Assembly (NCBI RefSeq): GCF_001613105.1
Contig: NZ_BDBS01000009.1
Coordinates: forward strand, 1-64,000
DNA from: Nocardia pseudobrasiliensis NBRC 108224
Lineage (GTDB): Bacteria; Actinomycetota; Actinomycetes; Mycobacteriales; Mycobacteriaceae
Length of the DNA: 64,000 nt
Direction of reading: 5' to 3'
Made by a program: the position numbers and the translations under genes. Below are positions 18,450-27,411 of the stretch, one piece after another. Below the pieces are notes generated by a model. That model worked only from the letters and a program-made list of their open reading frames with translations. It did not search any database and was not told the origin of the DNA. How positions within the stretch are numbered: the first letter of the stretch is position 1; each line of letters opens with the position of its first letter.

Positions 18450-19922
18450 TTAACCCCTCGCGGCGCTGCCGCGCAGGTGGAAGTCGTTCTCGTCGGGGGC
18501 GGCGAGCATGCTTTCCATGGTTCGGCGGTCGAAGGGCAGCAGGTCGATGGCGCCGCCCTCGGTGAAGTACCAGGAATTGCAACCGGTGTTCCACACGGTG
18601 GGTTCGAGCGCCTCGCCGACCTGGGCCCCGAAGCGCGCGGTGGCGTCCTCGGTGACCTCGACGGTGTCGAATTCCCCTGCGCTCCAACGCTCGAGCCATG
18701 CGCTGATGTAGCGGGCGGTGACCTCGGCCGCGTGATGCAGGGGAATCGAGCCGGTGGGTGAGTTCGGGCCCAGCACTGTGAACAGGTTGGGGAAGCCGGG
18801 GATCGCGGTCATTCGGTAGGCGCGCGGCCCCTTGGCCCAGGCGTCGTCGATCGAAATGCCGTCGCGGCCGGTGAGATTCATCGGCCGCATGTAGTTGTGC
18901 GCGCGGAAACCGGTGGCGAAGACGATCAGATCGACCTCGTGGTGCCGGCCGTCGGCGGTGCGGATTCCGGTCGGGGTGACCGCCTCGATCCCGGCGGTCA
19001 CCAGTTCGGCATTGCGGGCGTGCAGCGCGCGGTAATAGCTGCCCGAGAGCACCTGCCGCTTGCACAGCGGCTGATAGTCGGGGGTCAGTTGTTCGCGCAG
19101 CCGCGGGTCGCGGACCTGGGCGCGCAGGCTCAGCCGCGCGAATTCCTGTACCGCCCGCCGCCGCCAACTCGGCCGGGTGACGATATCGGTGAACAGTCGT
19201 GCCCCGGTCATACCCGCCTGATACAGCGCCCGATTGAGCCTGGGCGCCCGATCGAGCAGCGCGCCGACCAGCGCGGGTTGCGGCAGACGCATCGGCGCCC
19301 AGATCACCCACTGCGGGCTGCGTACGAAATGGGTGAGCCGCCGCGCGTTCGGCTGCAGCGCCGAAACCACCTGCACGCCGGTCGATCCGGTGCCGATTAC
19401 CGCGATCCGGCGTCCCGCGGTCGGCACCGCGTCGTCCCAGCGCGCGGTATGCAGCACATCGCCGGTGAACTCGTCCAGTCCCGGCAGCTCGGGCCACGCC
19501 GGATGATGCAGCACACCGGTCGCGGCGATGACGAAATCGGCGTCGTAGCCGTCACCGTCGGCGGTGTCGACCCGCCAGCCCGAACCGGTGAAGCGCGCCC
19601 CGACCACCTCGGAGTTCAGCCGCAGATGCGAACGCAACCCGAACCGTTCGGCCACCTCGGCCAGATAGCGCTGGATCTCCGGACCTGGCGCGAAGATATG
19701 CGACCAGTCCGGCTTGGGCGCGAATCCGAACTGATACAGCTGCGAGGGCACATCGCAGGTCAGTCCCGGATACCGGTTCCAATGCCACACCCCGCCGACA
19801 TCGAACCCCTTCTCCAATATCACGAAGTCGTCGAAGCCGTTGCGCCGCAATGTAATCGCACTCGCGATGCCGGAAACGCCGGCGCCGATGATCACGATGC
19901 GGGGTGTGCGATCACGCGCCAC
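18450..19922 (-). CDS. Baeyer-Villiger flavin monooxygenase
   Basis: 490 residues. FAD-binding GAGVSGIASAITLRRNG comes first, then the Baeyer-Villiger fingerprint FTGDVLHTARWDD (FxGxxxHxxxW), the NADPH-binding GTGSTGVQVV and the late motif VFATGFRAHNY. It oxidises ketones to esters or lactones, or a heteroatom, with NADPH and O2. The substrate is unknown. GTG 19922 has GGAGGTG 5 nt upstream. Two 15-bp palindromes lie in its promoter, so it is probably under tight repressor control, but no repressor gene is adjacent. Confidence 0.92.
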   Translation of the reverse strand: MARDRTPRIVIIGAGVSGIASAITLRRNGFDDFVILEKGFDVGGVWHWNRYPGLTCDVPSQLYQFGFAPKPDWSHIFAPGPEIQRYLAEVAERFGLRSHLRLNSEVVGARFTGSGWRVDTADGDGYDADFVIAATGVLHHPAWPELPGLDEFTGDVLHTARWDDAVPTAGRRIAVIGTGSTGVQVVSALQPNARRLTHFVRSPQWVIWAPMRLPQPALVGALLDRAPRLNRALYQAGMTGARLFTDIVTRPSWRRRAVQEFARLSLRAQVRDPRLREQLTPDYQPLCKRQVLSGSYYRALHARNAELVTAGIEAVTPTGIRTADGRHHEVDLIVFATGFRAHNYMRPMNLTGRDGISIDDAWAKGPRAYRMTAIPGFPNLFTVLGPNSPTGSIPLHHAAEVTARYISAWLERWSAGEFDTVEVTEDATARFGAQVGEALEPTVWNTGCNSWYFTEGGAIDLLPFDRRTMESMLAAPDENDFHLRGSAARG

Positions 19923-19939
19923 GACCCACCTCCTAGACA

Positions 19940-19971
19940 GATACCAACAGTATTCGAATACCGACGGTATT
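19940..19971 (-). promoter_or_regulatory. Two tandem 15-bp operator-like palindromes upstream of the monooxygenase
   Basis: AATACCGACGGTATT (19957-19971, perfect 6-bp arms) and GATACCAACAGTATT (19940-19954) are copies of one imperfect palindrome with centres 17 bp apart. Overlapping sites of this size just before the ribosome-binding site suggest binding of a TetR-like dimer pair. Confidence 0.6.
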
Positions 19972-20070
19972 GGGCGACGGGTATCGTGTCAATCTCATCC
20001 ATCACCCCCTGAACACCCACTCGCTTCTATTGTGATGCGCGTGGGGCCCGAGCGCGGCTACCAATAGGGC

Positions 20071-20076
20071 AATACT
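20071..20076 (+). promoter_or_regulatory. -10 box of a probable leaderless promoter (PAS-ANTAR gene)
   Basis: AATACT ends 6 nt before GTG 20083. There is no Shine-Dalgarno sequence. Confidence 0.45.
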
Positions 20077-20082
20077 GGACCC

Positions 20083-20760
20083 GTGACTCCTCCCGCGACG
20101 CCGGACACCTCGGACTCGGGCCTGCCCGCGCCGGGTGGGCCGACGGTCGGCAGCTTCCGGTTCTGGTTCGCCACGCAGCGGTGGGAATGGTCGCCCGAGG
20201 TCTACCGGATACACGGGTACGCCCCCCGGGAGATCGAACCGACCACCGAACTGATGCTGGCCCACAAACATCCCGACGACCGCGGCTACGTCGGCGACAC
20301 CATCGCGCGCTGCATCGAATACGGCGAACCGTTCTCGAGCCGCCACCGACTGATCGACACCACCGGCGCCGAGCACACCGTCATGGTCGTCGCCGACCGC
20401 ATCCTCGACGACCGCGACCGGCCCGCGGGAACGGCCGGTTTCTATATCGACCTCGGCGGCATGCTCGCCGAGACCGAACAGGACGTGCTCGACACCGCAC
20501 TACCGCAATTGGTCGCCGACCGCGCGATCGTCGAACAGGCCACGGGCATGCTGATGTGGGTCTACCGGATCAGCGCCGAACAGGCCCTGAAGATTCTCAC
20601 CTGGCGATCCGACGAGACCGGCACTCCCCTGCGCCTGTTCGCGGCCCGCCTGATCGCCGATCTGAGCCAGGAGCCGCCACTCCCCGCTTCGACCACCGCG
20701 GCCGTGGATCACCTCCTGCTCACCCTTCACCACCGCGCACCGGCCGAGAAGCCGCACTGA
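20083..20760 (+). CDS. PAS-ANTAR regulator
   Basis: 225 residues. The PAS domain is at about 20-125 (FRFWFATQRWEWSPEVYRIH, HPDDRGYVGDTIARCIEYG, ILDDRDRPAGTAGFYIDL). The ANTAR domain is at about 150-205 (VADRAIVEQATGMLMWVYRI, SAEQALKILTWRSDETG). ANTAR domains bind paired-loop RNA hairpins and usually act as antiterminators, while PAS senses a signal. Stand-alone PAS-ANTAR proteins are common in mycolic-acid actinobacteria. It ends 4 bp before the convergent P450 gene. Confidence 0.88.
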   Translation: MTPPATPDTSDSGLPAPGGPTVGSFRFWFATQRWEWSPEVYRIHGYAPREIEPTTELMLAHKHPDDRGYVGDTIARCIEYGEPFSSRHRLIDTTGAEHTVMVVADRILDDRDRPAGTAGFYIDLGGMLAETEQDVLDTALPQLVADRAIVEQATGMLMWVYRISAEQALKILTWRSDETGTPLRLFAARLIADLSQEPPLPASTTAAVDHLLLTLHHRAPAEKPH

Positions 20761-20763
20761 GCG

Positions 20764-21960
20764 CTACCAGGTGACCAGCAGGCGTCGCACACCATAGACG
20801 CCCATCGGATTCGGGCGCATCACGATGTCCTGCGCCGCCACCGCGAGCCGCAGATCCGGAAACCGGGACAGCAGGGCGGGCAGCGCTATTCGCATTTCGA
20901 CCCGCGCCAGCTGCTGCCCCAGGCATTGATGGACCCCGTGGCCGAACCCGAGATGCCCGATCGCCGAACGCCCCAGATCGAGGCTGTCCGGCCGCTCGAA
21001 CCGCGCGGGATCGCGATTGGCGGCCTGCAGCGAAAGCGATACCGTCTCACCGGCTTTGATCACCTGACCGGCCAATTCGACATCCTCGAGGGCGGCCCGG
21101 GTGGTGGTGTGGGCGACCGACAGATAGCGCATCAACTCCTCGACCGCGCGATCGATGAGATCGGGATCGGCGCGCAGCGCGGCCAGTTGTTCCGGATTGC
21201 GCAGCAGTGCGAAAGTGCCGAGCGCCAACATATTCGCGGTGGTCTCGAACCCGCCGATCAGCAGCAGCACACCGACCCCGGTCAGCTCCTCGTCGGTGAG
21301 ATCGCTGCCGGTCAGATCGCCGAGCAGATCATCGGTCGGTCGCACGCGCTTGGCCTCGACCAGCCGCCGCATGTATTCCTGAGCCCGCGCCAGCGCCGCG
21401 AGACCCTGTTCGAGAGCCTCGCTCGGGGACAGGGCCGGATCGTTGAGCCGGGCGACGATCTCGGATATCAAGCGCTGGAACCGCTCCCGATCGGCCTCCG
21501 GCACACCGAGCATCTCGCAGATCATCACCGCCGGAACCGGATAGGCGAACGACTCGACCAGATCCACCGGGTCGCCGGCGCGTTCCATGGCGTCCAGATA
21601 TTCGGCGCATGCCCGCCGCACCCGCTCGGCCAGCAGTCGCATCCGCCGCACGGTGAACTTGCCGGTCAACAGCTTTCGATAGCGCGTGTGCTCGGGCGGA
21701 TCGAAGGCCAGGAAGTCACCGGGCGGGGCCGGGGGCAGCCGATCGCCCTGTGGGGAACGCATGAGCTCGGTGCGCGCGCTGAAACGCGGATCGGCCAGCA
21801 CGGCGCGCACCGTGGCATGCCCAGTCGCCAGCCAGCCTTCGTGTCCGCCGGGAAACACTATGCGCGTCAGCGGGTTTCGATCGCGCCACAGCGCCAGTTC
21901 GGCGGGCGGATCGAACGGACGATCCTCGGGGCGCGCGGTGGGTATCGAGGCGGCGGTCAT
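20764..21960 (-). CDS. Cytochrome P450
   Basis: 398 residues, full length. The I-helix motif GGFETTAN, the K-helix EELMRYLS (ExxR) and the haem loop [18 protein letters not shown] with the Cys ligand are all present. [13 protein letters not shown] is the usual bacterial C-helix segment. No ferredoxin gene is adjacent. The ribosome-binding site GGGAGGA precedes ATG 21960. It diverges from an HTH regulator gene across about 200 bp of DNA rich in TTGC/GCAA half-sites. Confidence 0.93.
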   Translation of the reverse strand: MTAASIPTARPEDRPFDPPAELALWRDRNPLTRIVFPGGHEGWLATGHATVRAVLADPRFSARTELMRSPQGDRLPPAPPGDFLAFDPPEHTRYRKLLTGKFTVRRMRLLAERVRRACAEYLDAMERAGDPVDLVESFAYPVPAVMICEMLGVPEADRERFQRLISEIVARLNDPALSPSEALEQGLAALARAQEYMRRLVEAKRVRPTDDLLGDLTGSDLTDEELTGVGVLLLIGGFETTANMLALGTFALLRNPEQLAALRADPDLIDRAVEELMRYLSVAHTTTRAALEDVELAGQVIKAGETVSLSLQAANRDPARFERPDSLDLGRSAIGHLGFGHGVHQCLGQQLARVEMRIALPALLSRFPDLRLAVAAQDIVMRPNPMGVYGVRRLLVTW

Positions 21961-22007
21961 GGCGTTCCTCCCGGGTGCACAACTTTCGATATGCGCCGAA
22001 CGCTAGG

Positions 22008-22128
22008 TTGCGTTCAGCAATGTCTCAACAAGCATCGGCCGACATTTTCCCATCACCGCAGGTAGATTTGATTCACACATGCAATGACCCTGCAACCGAA
22101 CGCAATAGCGAACGGGTCCGATTGCAAT
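22008..22128. promoter_or_regulatory. Cluster of GCAA/TTGC half-sites between P450 and HTH regulator
   Basis: TTGC-gttca-GCAA (22008-22020), GCAAT (22081), TGCAAC (22091), CGCAAT (22101) and the palindrome ATTGCAAT (22121-22128) lie in one divergent intergenic region. This is a plausible binding region for the neighbouring HTH protein. Confidence 0.35.
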
Positions 22129-22167
22129 GGGATGCCGCTGAACGCATGATCACGAAGGATTGCACCG

Positions 22168-22857
22168 ATGCCAGGAGGCAGACTCACCCTGCACGAGCGG
22201 GAATGTATCGCGGCCGGTCTGGCCGACGGACTGGGCTACACCGAGATCGCGCGCCAGCTCGACCGACCGGCCTCCACCGTCAGCCGCGAGGTGACCCGCA
22301 ACGGCGGACCCGGCCGCTATCGCGCCGATCGCGCGCACCGGGCCACCGTGGCGCGGGCGCGGCGCGGCAAAGCGTCCGCCGCGCCGCGTTCGGCCCCAGC
22401 GGGATTCGTCGTCGACAACGACGCGCTGCGCGAATTCGCCGACCACTTCACCGAATTGCTCACCGCCGAGGGCCTACCCCGCATGCAGGCGCGGGTGCTG
22501 ACCTGTCTGCATCTCACCGATTCGGGCAGTCTCACCGCCGCCGAACTGGCGCGGCGGCTCGAGGTGAGCCCGGCGTCGGTCTCCACGGCCGTCCGCGCGC
22601 TGGAACGGCGGGATCTCCTTCGCCGAGAACGCGATTCGCCCCGCCGCGATCGCTACCGCATCGACAACGACACCTGGTACCGCGGCACCCTGAACCTCGC
22701 CCGCACCGCCGAGGCCCGGTTCCGCGCGGCCCGCCGGGGCGCCGAACTCCTCGGTCCGGCGACGCCCGCGGGCCAGCGGCTCGACGAGATGGGCCGACTC
22801 TTCGACTATCTCGGCCGGGAGATGGTCCTGGCCGTCGAACGCTGGCGCTCGACCTGA
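22168..22857 (+). CDS. HTH regulator with IS30-like N-terminus and MarR-like domain
   Basis: 229 residues. The N-terminus has an HTH of the type found in IS30 transposases (LTLHERECIAAGLADGLGYT, IARQLDRPASTVSREVTRNG). A second, MarR/GbsR-like winged helix is in the middle (RMQARVLTCLHLTDSGSLTA, LEVSPASVSTAVRALERRDL). The C-terminal helices probably dimerise. No transposase catalytic domain is present. The start ATG 22168 has GAAGGA upstream. Divergent from the P450 gene, which it may regulate. Confidence 0.75.
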   Translation: MPGGRLTLHERECIAAGLADGLGYTEIARQLDRPASTVSREVTRNGGPGRYRADRAHRATVARARRGKASAAPRSAPAGFVVDNDALREFADHFTELLTAEGLPRMQARVLTCLHLTDSGSLTAAELARRLEVSPASVSTAVRALERRDLLRRERDSPRRDRYRIDNDTWYRGTLNLARTAEARFRAARRGAELLGPATPAGQRLDEMGRLFDYLGREMVLAVERWRST

Positions 22858-22865
22858 CCCGGCGA

Positions 22866-23015
22866 TCAGCGACGTCGCCGAGGCAGCAGCACGATGGCCG
22901 CACCCGCGAACATCACCACGACCGCGCCGGACACGAGGATCGGCGGGAGCTTCGCGCTGTCCACGGCGATCTCGCCATCGGCACCGCGGCCCTTGGCATC
23001 GGCCGTATTGATCAC
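22866..23015 (-). CDS. Possible small membrane protein
   Basis: 49 residues if started at GTG 23015. There is an N-terminal polar part (INTADAKGRGADGEIAVDSA), then one transmembrane helix (LPPILVSGAVVVMFAGAAIVLL) and a PRRRR tail, giving an Nout-Cin topology. A longer frame would overlap the LGFP-protein gene. It may be the truncated end of a larger surface protein. Confidence 0.35.
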   Translation of the reverse strand: MINTADAKGRGADGEIAVDSAKLPPILVSGAVVVMFAGAAIVLLPRRRR

Positions 23016-23056
23016 GCAGAATTGATGTCCAATGTCCTGGGGTGCAAGGAGGGGCC

Positions 23057-23782
23057 ATGTCATCCCGCGCGTTCCGAGCCGCCACCGTACTGGCGGTGTT
23101 CACCACCCTCACGCTGACGCCCGTCGGGGCCTCCGCACAGCCGTATCCGATCTACGGCGCGATCCGGATCGAATACGACGAGGCCGGCGGCGCAACGTTT
23201 TTCGGCAATGCCATCAACGCGGAGTCCGACGCCGCCCGTGGCGGGCGCTGGCAGGAGTTCGAGAAGAACAGCTCGATCTATTGGCACCCACTGGTATCCG
23301 ACGGTCACGCCAACCAGATCGGCGGTGCGATCCGCGCCAAATGGGCCGAGCTCGGCTGGGAGAACGGCGCGCTGCGCTATCCCACCACCCGGGAGCTGCC
23401 GACCCGTAAACCCGGGCGGTTCAACCACTTCGAGGGCGGCACGATCCACTGGTCGCAGTCGACCGGCGCGCACAATACCTGGGGCGAGATCCGCAACAAG
23501 TGGGCCACGCTGTCCTGGGAGGACGGCCGCCTCGGCTTCCCCGTCACCGACGAGTTCCGCGCCAAGAACGGCGGGGCGGGACAGCATTTCGAGGGCGGTT
23601 CGATCTACTGGTCCGCCGATACCGGCGCACGCGTGGTCGTCGGCGCGATCCGGGACACCTGGGCGAGTCAGAACTGGGAGAACGGCCGCTACGGCTATCC
23701 GATCAGCGATGAGTACGACTACAACGGCGGTCGCGCCCAAGACTTTCAGGGCGGCCGAATCGAATGGTATCCGCCGCGCTGA
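23057..23782 (+). CDS. Secreted LGFP-repeat cell-wall protein
   Basis: 241 residues. The signal peptide (FRAATVLAVFTTLTLTPVGASA) is followed by four LGFP-type repeats of about 50 residues. Each has the pattern W-x-x-x-x-W-E-x-G-x-L-G/R-Y/F-P-x-T-x-E followed by FEGG-IYW (for example WEDGRLGFPVTDE and FEGGSIYWSADTG). LGFP repeats are thought to anchor proteins to the mycolate-arabinogalactan wall. Start ATG 23057 has AAGGAGGGG 2-6 nt upstream. Confidence 0.88.
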   Translation: MSSRAFRAATVLAVFTTLTLTPVGASAQPYPIYGAIRIEYDEAGGATFFGNAINAESDAARGGRWQEFEKNSSIYWHPLVSDGHANQIGGAIRAKWAELGWENGALRYPTTRELPTRKPGRFNHFEGGTIHWSQSTGAHNTWGEIRNKWATLSWEDGRLGFPVTDEFRAKNGGAGQHFEGGSIYWSADTGARVVVGAIRDTWASQNWENGRYGYPISDEYDYNGGRAQDFQGGRIEWYPPR

Positions 23783-23785
23783 CGC

Positions 23786-23791
23786 TACGGT
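23786..23791 (+). promoter_or_regulatory. -10 box of a probable leaderless promoter (alpha/beta hydrolase)
   Basis: TACGGT ends 6 nt before GTG 23798, right after the stop of the LGFP gene. No Shine-Dalgarno sequence is present. Confidence 0.5.
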
Positions 23792-23797
23792 CGAGCC

Positions 23798-24463
23798 GTG
23801 GCTACCTTCGTTCTCATCCACGGCGCCGGTGACGTCGGCTGGTACTGGCATCTGGTGGAGGCCGAGCTGCGCGAGCGCGGGCACGACACCGTGGCCCCGG
23901 ATCTGCCCTGCGACAACGATTCAGCGGGTCTGCCCGACTACGCCGACACCGTCGTCGCCGCCATCGGCGACCGCACCGACCTGGTGATCGTCGCCCATTC
24001 GATGGGCGCGTTCACCGCCCCGCTGGTGTGCGAACGAGTACCCGCCGAACTGCTCGTCCTACTCACCCCCATGATCCCCGCCCCCGGCGAGTCGCCCGAC
24101 GCCTACTGGTCCGCCTCCGGCTACGACCGGGAGGAACGAGACCGCTACGACGACACGATCGCCCTGTTCTACCACGATGTCCCACCCGCCCTGGCCGCCG
24201 AGGCCCTACGGCGCGGCCGCGCCCAATCCGAAGCCCGATTGGGCGAACCATCCCCGCTGCGCTCCTGGCCCGACGCCCCCACCCGAGTCCTGATCTGCCG
24301 CGACGACCGCATGTTCCCACCCGCCTTCCTCCGCCGCGTATCCCGCGAACGCCTCGGCATCACCCCCGACGAAATGAGCGGCGGCCACACCCCGGCCCTG
24401 AGCCATCCCCGCGAACTGACGAACCGCCTGACCGCCTACGCCGACGCCGTCCTGCCTCGCTGA
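23798..24463 (+). CDS. Alpha/beta hydrolase
   Basis: 221 residues. The oxyanion-loop start FVLIHGAGDVGWYWHLVEAE and the nucleophile elbow IVAHSMGAFTA carry Ser. RVLICRDDRMFPPAF gives the Asp region, and GGHTPALSHP the catalytic His. It resembles the short esterase/hydroxynitrile-lyase-like group. Cytosolic, substrate unknown. Only 15 bp separate it from the LGFP gene, but a good -10 box in that gap suggests its own leaderless transcript. Confidence 0.85.
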   Translation: MATFVLIHGAGDVGWYWHLVEAELRERGHDTVAPDLPCDNDSAGLPDYADTVVAAIGDRTDLVIVAHSMGAFTAPLVCERVPAELLVLLTPMIPAPGESPDAYWSASGYDREERDRYDDTIALFYHDVPPALAAEALRRGRAQSEARLGEPSPLRSWPDAPTRVLICRDDRMFPPAFLRRVSRERLGITPDEMSGGHTPALSHPRELTNRLTAYADAVLPR

Positions 24464-24595
24464 ACGCGATCGCCCACTGTTGCGATGGTGGTGCCAACCC
24501 CACCCCGGCCCGGGGGCGCACCGGATTTTCCCGACAGCCGTCGCTTCGTAGCGTCGACGCCGATCAATGACCTCTCTTCCAGGAAGGGGACCGGC

Positions 24596-25918
24596 GTGGG
24601 CGTTGGCTGGAATCCGTTGACCCGTATCGCATTCCGCTTATGCTTCATATATTTCGTGCTGTGGTGCCTCAGCAATTCGCAGATCACCGGTGTATTCCTG
24701 GGCTGGTTCGAAGCGCGGTTGCCCAGGGATGTGGTCGCCGGGCAGGAGTGGTTACTCACGCCCGCGGTGAAATGGTTGGGGCACAACGTCTTCGGCGTCG
24801 ACGCCATACTACTCGACACCGGCAGCGGTGATCAGACCTATCACTGGGTATTGCTGTTCTGCCTGCTGGGTTTCGCGGCGGCGGCAACGGCCGTGTGGAC
24901 CGCGCTGGATCGGCGACGTACCGAGTATCGACGGCTCGCCGGCTGGTTTCTGCTGTTCATTCGAGTCTGCCTGGGCGGGCAGATGTTCTACTACGGCGTG
25001 GGCAAGATGATTCCCCTCCAGATGCCCGAACCGGGACTGGCCACGCTGCTGCAGCCCTACGGTGATATGACGCGCATGTCGGTGCTGTGGAATCAGGTGG
25101 GAGCCGCCCCGAACTACGAAATCCTGCTCGGCACAGCGGAAGTGCTGGCCGGACTGATGCTGTTCATCCCGAGAACCGCCGTCCTCGGCGCGATGCTGGC
25201 CCTGATCGATATGGCGATGGTGTTCGTCCTCGACCTGAATTTCGATGTGCCCGTGCGGATCGGATCCGGTCACCTCATGCTGATGAGTCTGCTGCTGCTC
25301 GCTCCCGAGGCGAAGCGGCTGGCCGCGGTGCTGGTGCTCGATCGGCCGTCCGGCCCGCCGACCGCGCCCCGCCCGTTCCACACGCCACGATCGCGACGCC
25401 CCGCCGCGATCACGCAACTCGCACTGGGTATTTGGATCATCTTCGCGCAGGTTCATGATGATTGGGGCTACTGGAACAAGTACGGTCCGAACCGTCCCGA
25501 ACCGCCGCTGTACGGAATCTGGACGGTGCGGGAGTTCACTCGCGACGGCCAGGACCTTCCGCCGCTATTGACCAACGAGAATCGTTGGCAGCGAGTGGTT
25601 TTCGATACTCCCGGCCTGATGCAGTATCAGCGGATGGACGGCACGCTGGTACCCGCGCGACTGGAGATCGATCCGCAGGCGCATCGCCTGCTGCTACGGA
25701 CCGCCGAAGCGCCGGCCACGATGCATCGGACACAACCGCGACGGCAGCCGGAATCGGTGGGCGCCTTCACCTTCCAGCAATCGGCTGCGGATCGGCTGCG
25801 CTTGGACGGCGAATTCAACGGTCACCCGGTCACCGTCACGCTCGAACGGTTCGACGAGAACACATTTCCGTTGCGCGATCGCGAATTCCGCTGGGTGCAC
25901 GAATATGCCGGATTCTGA
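24596..25918 (+). CDS. DoxX-family membrane protein with C-terminal soluble domain
   Basis: 440 residues from GTG 24596 (AGGAAGG about 8 nt upstream). There are six or seven hydrophobic helices in residues 10-300, including RLAGWFLLFIRVCLGGQMFY and YGVGKMIPLQMP, typical of DoxX/HTTM-like proteins. A second part of about 120 residues after the last helix (VHDDWGYWNKYGPNRPEPPL, IWTVREFTRDGQDLPPLL) is soluble and beta-rich. Its function is unknown, and redox or stress roles are only suggested for the family. Convergent with the TetR gene, 4 bp between stops. Confidence 0.78.
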   Translation: MGVGWNPLTRIAFRLCFIYFVLWCLSNSQITGVFLGWFEARLPRDVVAGQEWLLTPAVKWLGHNVFGVDAILLDTGSGDQTYHWVLLFCLLGFAAAATAVWTALDRRRTEYRRLAGWFLLFIRVCLGGQMFYYGVGKMIPLQMPEPGLATLLQPYGDMTRMSVLWNQVGAAPNYEILLGTAEVLAGLMLFIPRTAVLGAMLALIDMAMVFVLDLNFDVPVRIGSGHLMLMSLLLLAPEAKRLAAVLVLDRPSGPPTAPRPFHTPRSRRPAAITQLALGIWIIFAQVHDDWGYWNKYGPNRPEPPLYGIWTVREFTRDGQDLPPLLTNENRWQRVVFDTPGLMQYQRMDGTLVPARLEIDPQAHRLLLRTAEAPATMHRTQPRRQPESVGAFTFQQSAADRLRLDGEFNGHPVTVTLERFDENTFPLRDREFRWVHEYAGF

Positions 25919-25922
25919 GCCG

Positions 25923-26501
25923 TCACACGATACCGAGGGCATTGCCGGTCAGACGCCAGAGCCGATCGGTGGCCTGTTCGACGGTCGGGCGCGGGGTCAG
26001 GCGCAACTGCTGGGCGATGCCGTGGCGCAGACCGCCGATCACATAGGCGCCCGCGCTGTCGGGGTCGATGGATGCCGGGATCTGGCCGGTCTCCTGGCCC
26101 TCGCGAATATTGTGTGCCGCGGCATCGCTCATAGCACGCACGTAGACGCCCTCCAGCTCGGTCAGTTCGAGGACCGGCGCGGCGCGGTTGAGCAGGAGCG
26201 GCGCGAGCGGATCGCCGAAATGATAGGCGACGAATCGGCGGGTCCGCTCGCGCTCGCGCGCACCCCAGCCGACCGCCTGGGGCAGGTGAGCATCGGCGAT
26301 GGCGTGAGCCAGCCCGTCGTAGAAACCGTCGTAGATCGCCGCCAGCAGACCGGCTTTGGACCCGAAGTGGTGATACAGCGCACCGGTGCTCAACCCCGCG
26401 CTGCGGGTCAGCGCGCTCAGCTCCAGATTGCCGTTGCCACTGACCAGGGCCTCGCGGGCCGCGTCGAGAAGTTGTTGACGTCCGATCGGTGCGCGTGCCA
26501 C
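25923..26501 (-). CDS. TetR-family repressor
   Basis: 192 residues. The HTH is at about 8-55 (QLLDAAREALVSGNGNLELS, AGLSTGALYHHFGSKAGLLA). The ligand domain follows (VAYHFGDPLAPLLLNRAAPVL). The GTG 26501 start sits 6 nt after TATGGT and has no Shine-Dalgarno sequence. A 20-bp near-perfect palindrome overlaps that promoter and lies between it and the divergent phytanoyl-CoA-dioxygenase-like gene, so it probably represses both. Confidence 0.88.
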   Translation of the reverse strand: MARAPIGRQQLLDAAREALVSGNGNLELSALTRSAGLSTGALYHHFGSKAGLLAAIYDGFYDGLAHAIADAHLPQAVGWGARERERTRRFVAYHFGDPLAPLLLNRAAPVLELTELEGVYVRAMSDAAAHNIREGQETGQIPASIDPDSAGAYVIGGLRHGIAQQLRLTPRPTVEQATDRLWRLTGNALGIV

Positions 26502-26507
26502 AGTCGA

Positions 26508-26529
26508 ACCATAACAGAATTCAGTTATG
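26508..26529. promoter_or_regulatory. TetR operator and divergent promoter region
   Basis: CATAACAGAATTCAGTTATG (26510-26529) is palindromic at 18 of 20 positions. On the minus strand TATGGT (26508-26513) is the -10 of the tetR gene, 6 nt before its GTG. The operator overlaps it. Confidence 0.6.
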
Positions 26530-26554
26530 TTTCAGCCGCAGGAGGAGTTCCCTC

Positions 26555-27409
26555 ATGAGTTCGGACCTGTCGTCAGCGGTGGATCTGGGTGGTGACCTGG
26601 CCGGAACCTATCGGTGGACGGCCAGCAGCGGGGCGGGCGTCGACCCGGCGATCGTGGAGGCCGATCTCGCGACCCTGCGACGCGACGGCTATGTGATCCT
26701 GCCCGATCTGTTGACCACCCCCCAGCTCGACGCGATTCGCGAAGCCGTGGGACCGCTGCTGAATCGGCAGGGGCGCAACACCTTCGAGGGTCACACGACA
26801 CAGCGCGTGTACAGCGTGCTCAACAAGACCCGCGCCTGTGATCGGATCGCGGATCATCCCCGCGTCCTCGCGCTGCTGGACCGGATGTTCCTGCCGAACT
26901 ATCTGCTGTCGATGCTGCAGGTGATCAATATCCTGCCCGGCGAGCGGGCGCAGATGCTGCACACCGACGACGGCTTCTATCCTCTGCCCCGCCCGCGCGC
27001 GGCCCTGGGCGCGGCGACGATCTGGGCCATCGACGATTTCACCGCCGACAACGGCGCGACCGACATCATCCCGCGCAGCCACGAGTGGGGCGAGCGCCTG
27101 CCCCGCGACTCCGAACGCGAACCGGTCGTCATGAGCGCGGGCTCGTGCGTCTTCTTCCTCGGCACCCTCTGGCACGGCGGCGGCGCGAACCGTACCCCGC
27201 ACCCTCGCCTGGCCCTGACCGCCCAGTACTGCGAACCGTGGCTGCGCCCGCAGGAAGCCTTCACCCTCTCGACAACCCGCGACACCGTCCGCGCGGTCTC
27301 CGAGGACATCCGCCGCATGCTCGGCTACAGCATCCACCCACCGTTCATCGGTCAGGTCGACGGCATGCACCCCAAGCGCCTGCTGGAACCGGACGCACCG
27401 GAGGTCTGA
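26555..27409 (+). CDS. Phytanoyl-CoA dioxygenase (PhyH) family protein
   Basis: 284 residues. Fe(II)/2-oxoglutarate oxygenase fold: RRDGYVILPDLLTTPQLDAI starts the domain, MLHTDDGFYPLP gives the HxD iron ligands, and FFLGTLWHGGGANRTPHPR gives the distal His and the Arg that binds 2-oxoglutarate. It hydroxylates an unknown substrate. The site GGAGGAG precedes ATG 26555. It shares a divergent promoter and palindromic operator with the TetR gene. Confidence 0.87.
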   Translation: MSSDLSSAVDLGGDLAGTYRWTASSGAGVDPAIVEADLATLRRDGYVILPDLLTTPQLDAIREAVGPLLNRQGRNTFEGHTTQRVYSVLNKTRACDRIADHPRVLALLDRMFLPNYLLSMLQVINILPGERAQMLHTDDGFYPLPRPRAALGAATIWAIDDFTADNGATDIIPRSHEWGERLPRDSEREPVVMSAGSCVFFLGTLWHGGGANRTPHPRLALTAQYCEPWLRPQEAFTLSTTRDTVRAVSEDIRRMLGYSIHPPFIGQVDGMHPKRLLEPDAPEV

Positions 27410-27411
27410 AC

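Noticed and set aside
22168..22400. IS30 insertion-sequence remnant
   Set aside because: Only the HTH part matches. The frame continues into a MarR-like domain, with no DDE catalytic region or inverted repeats.
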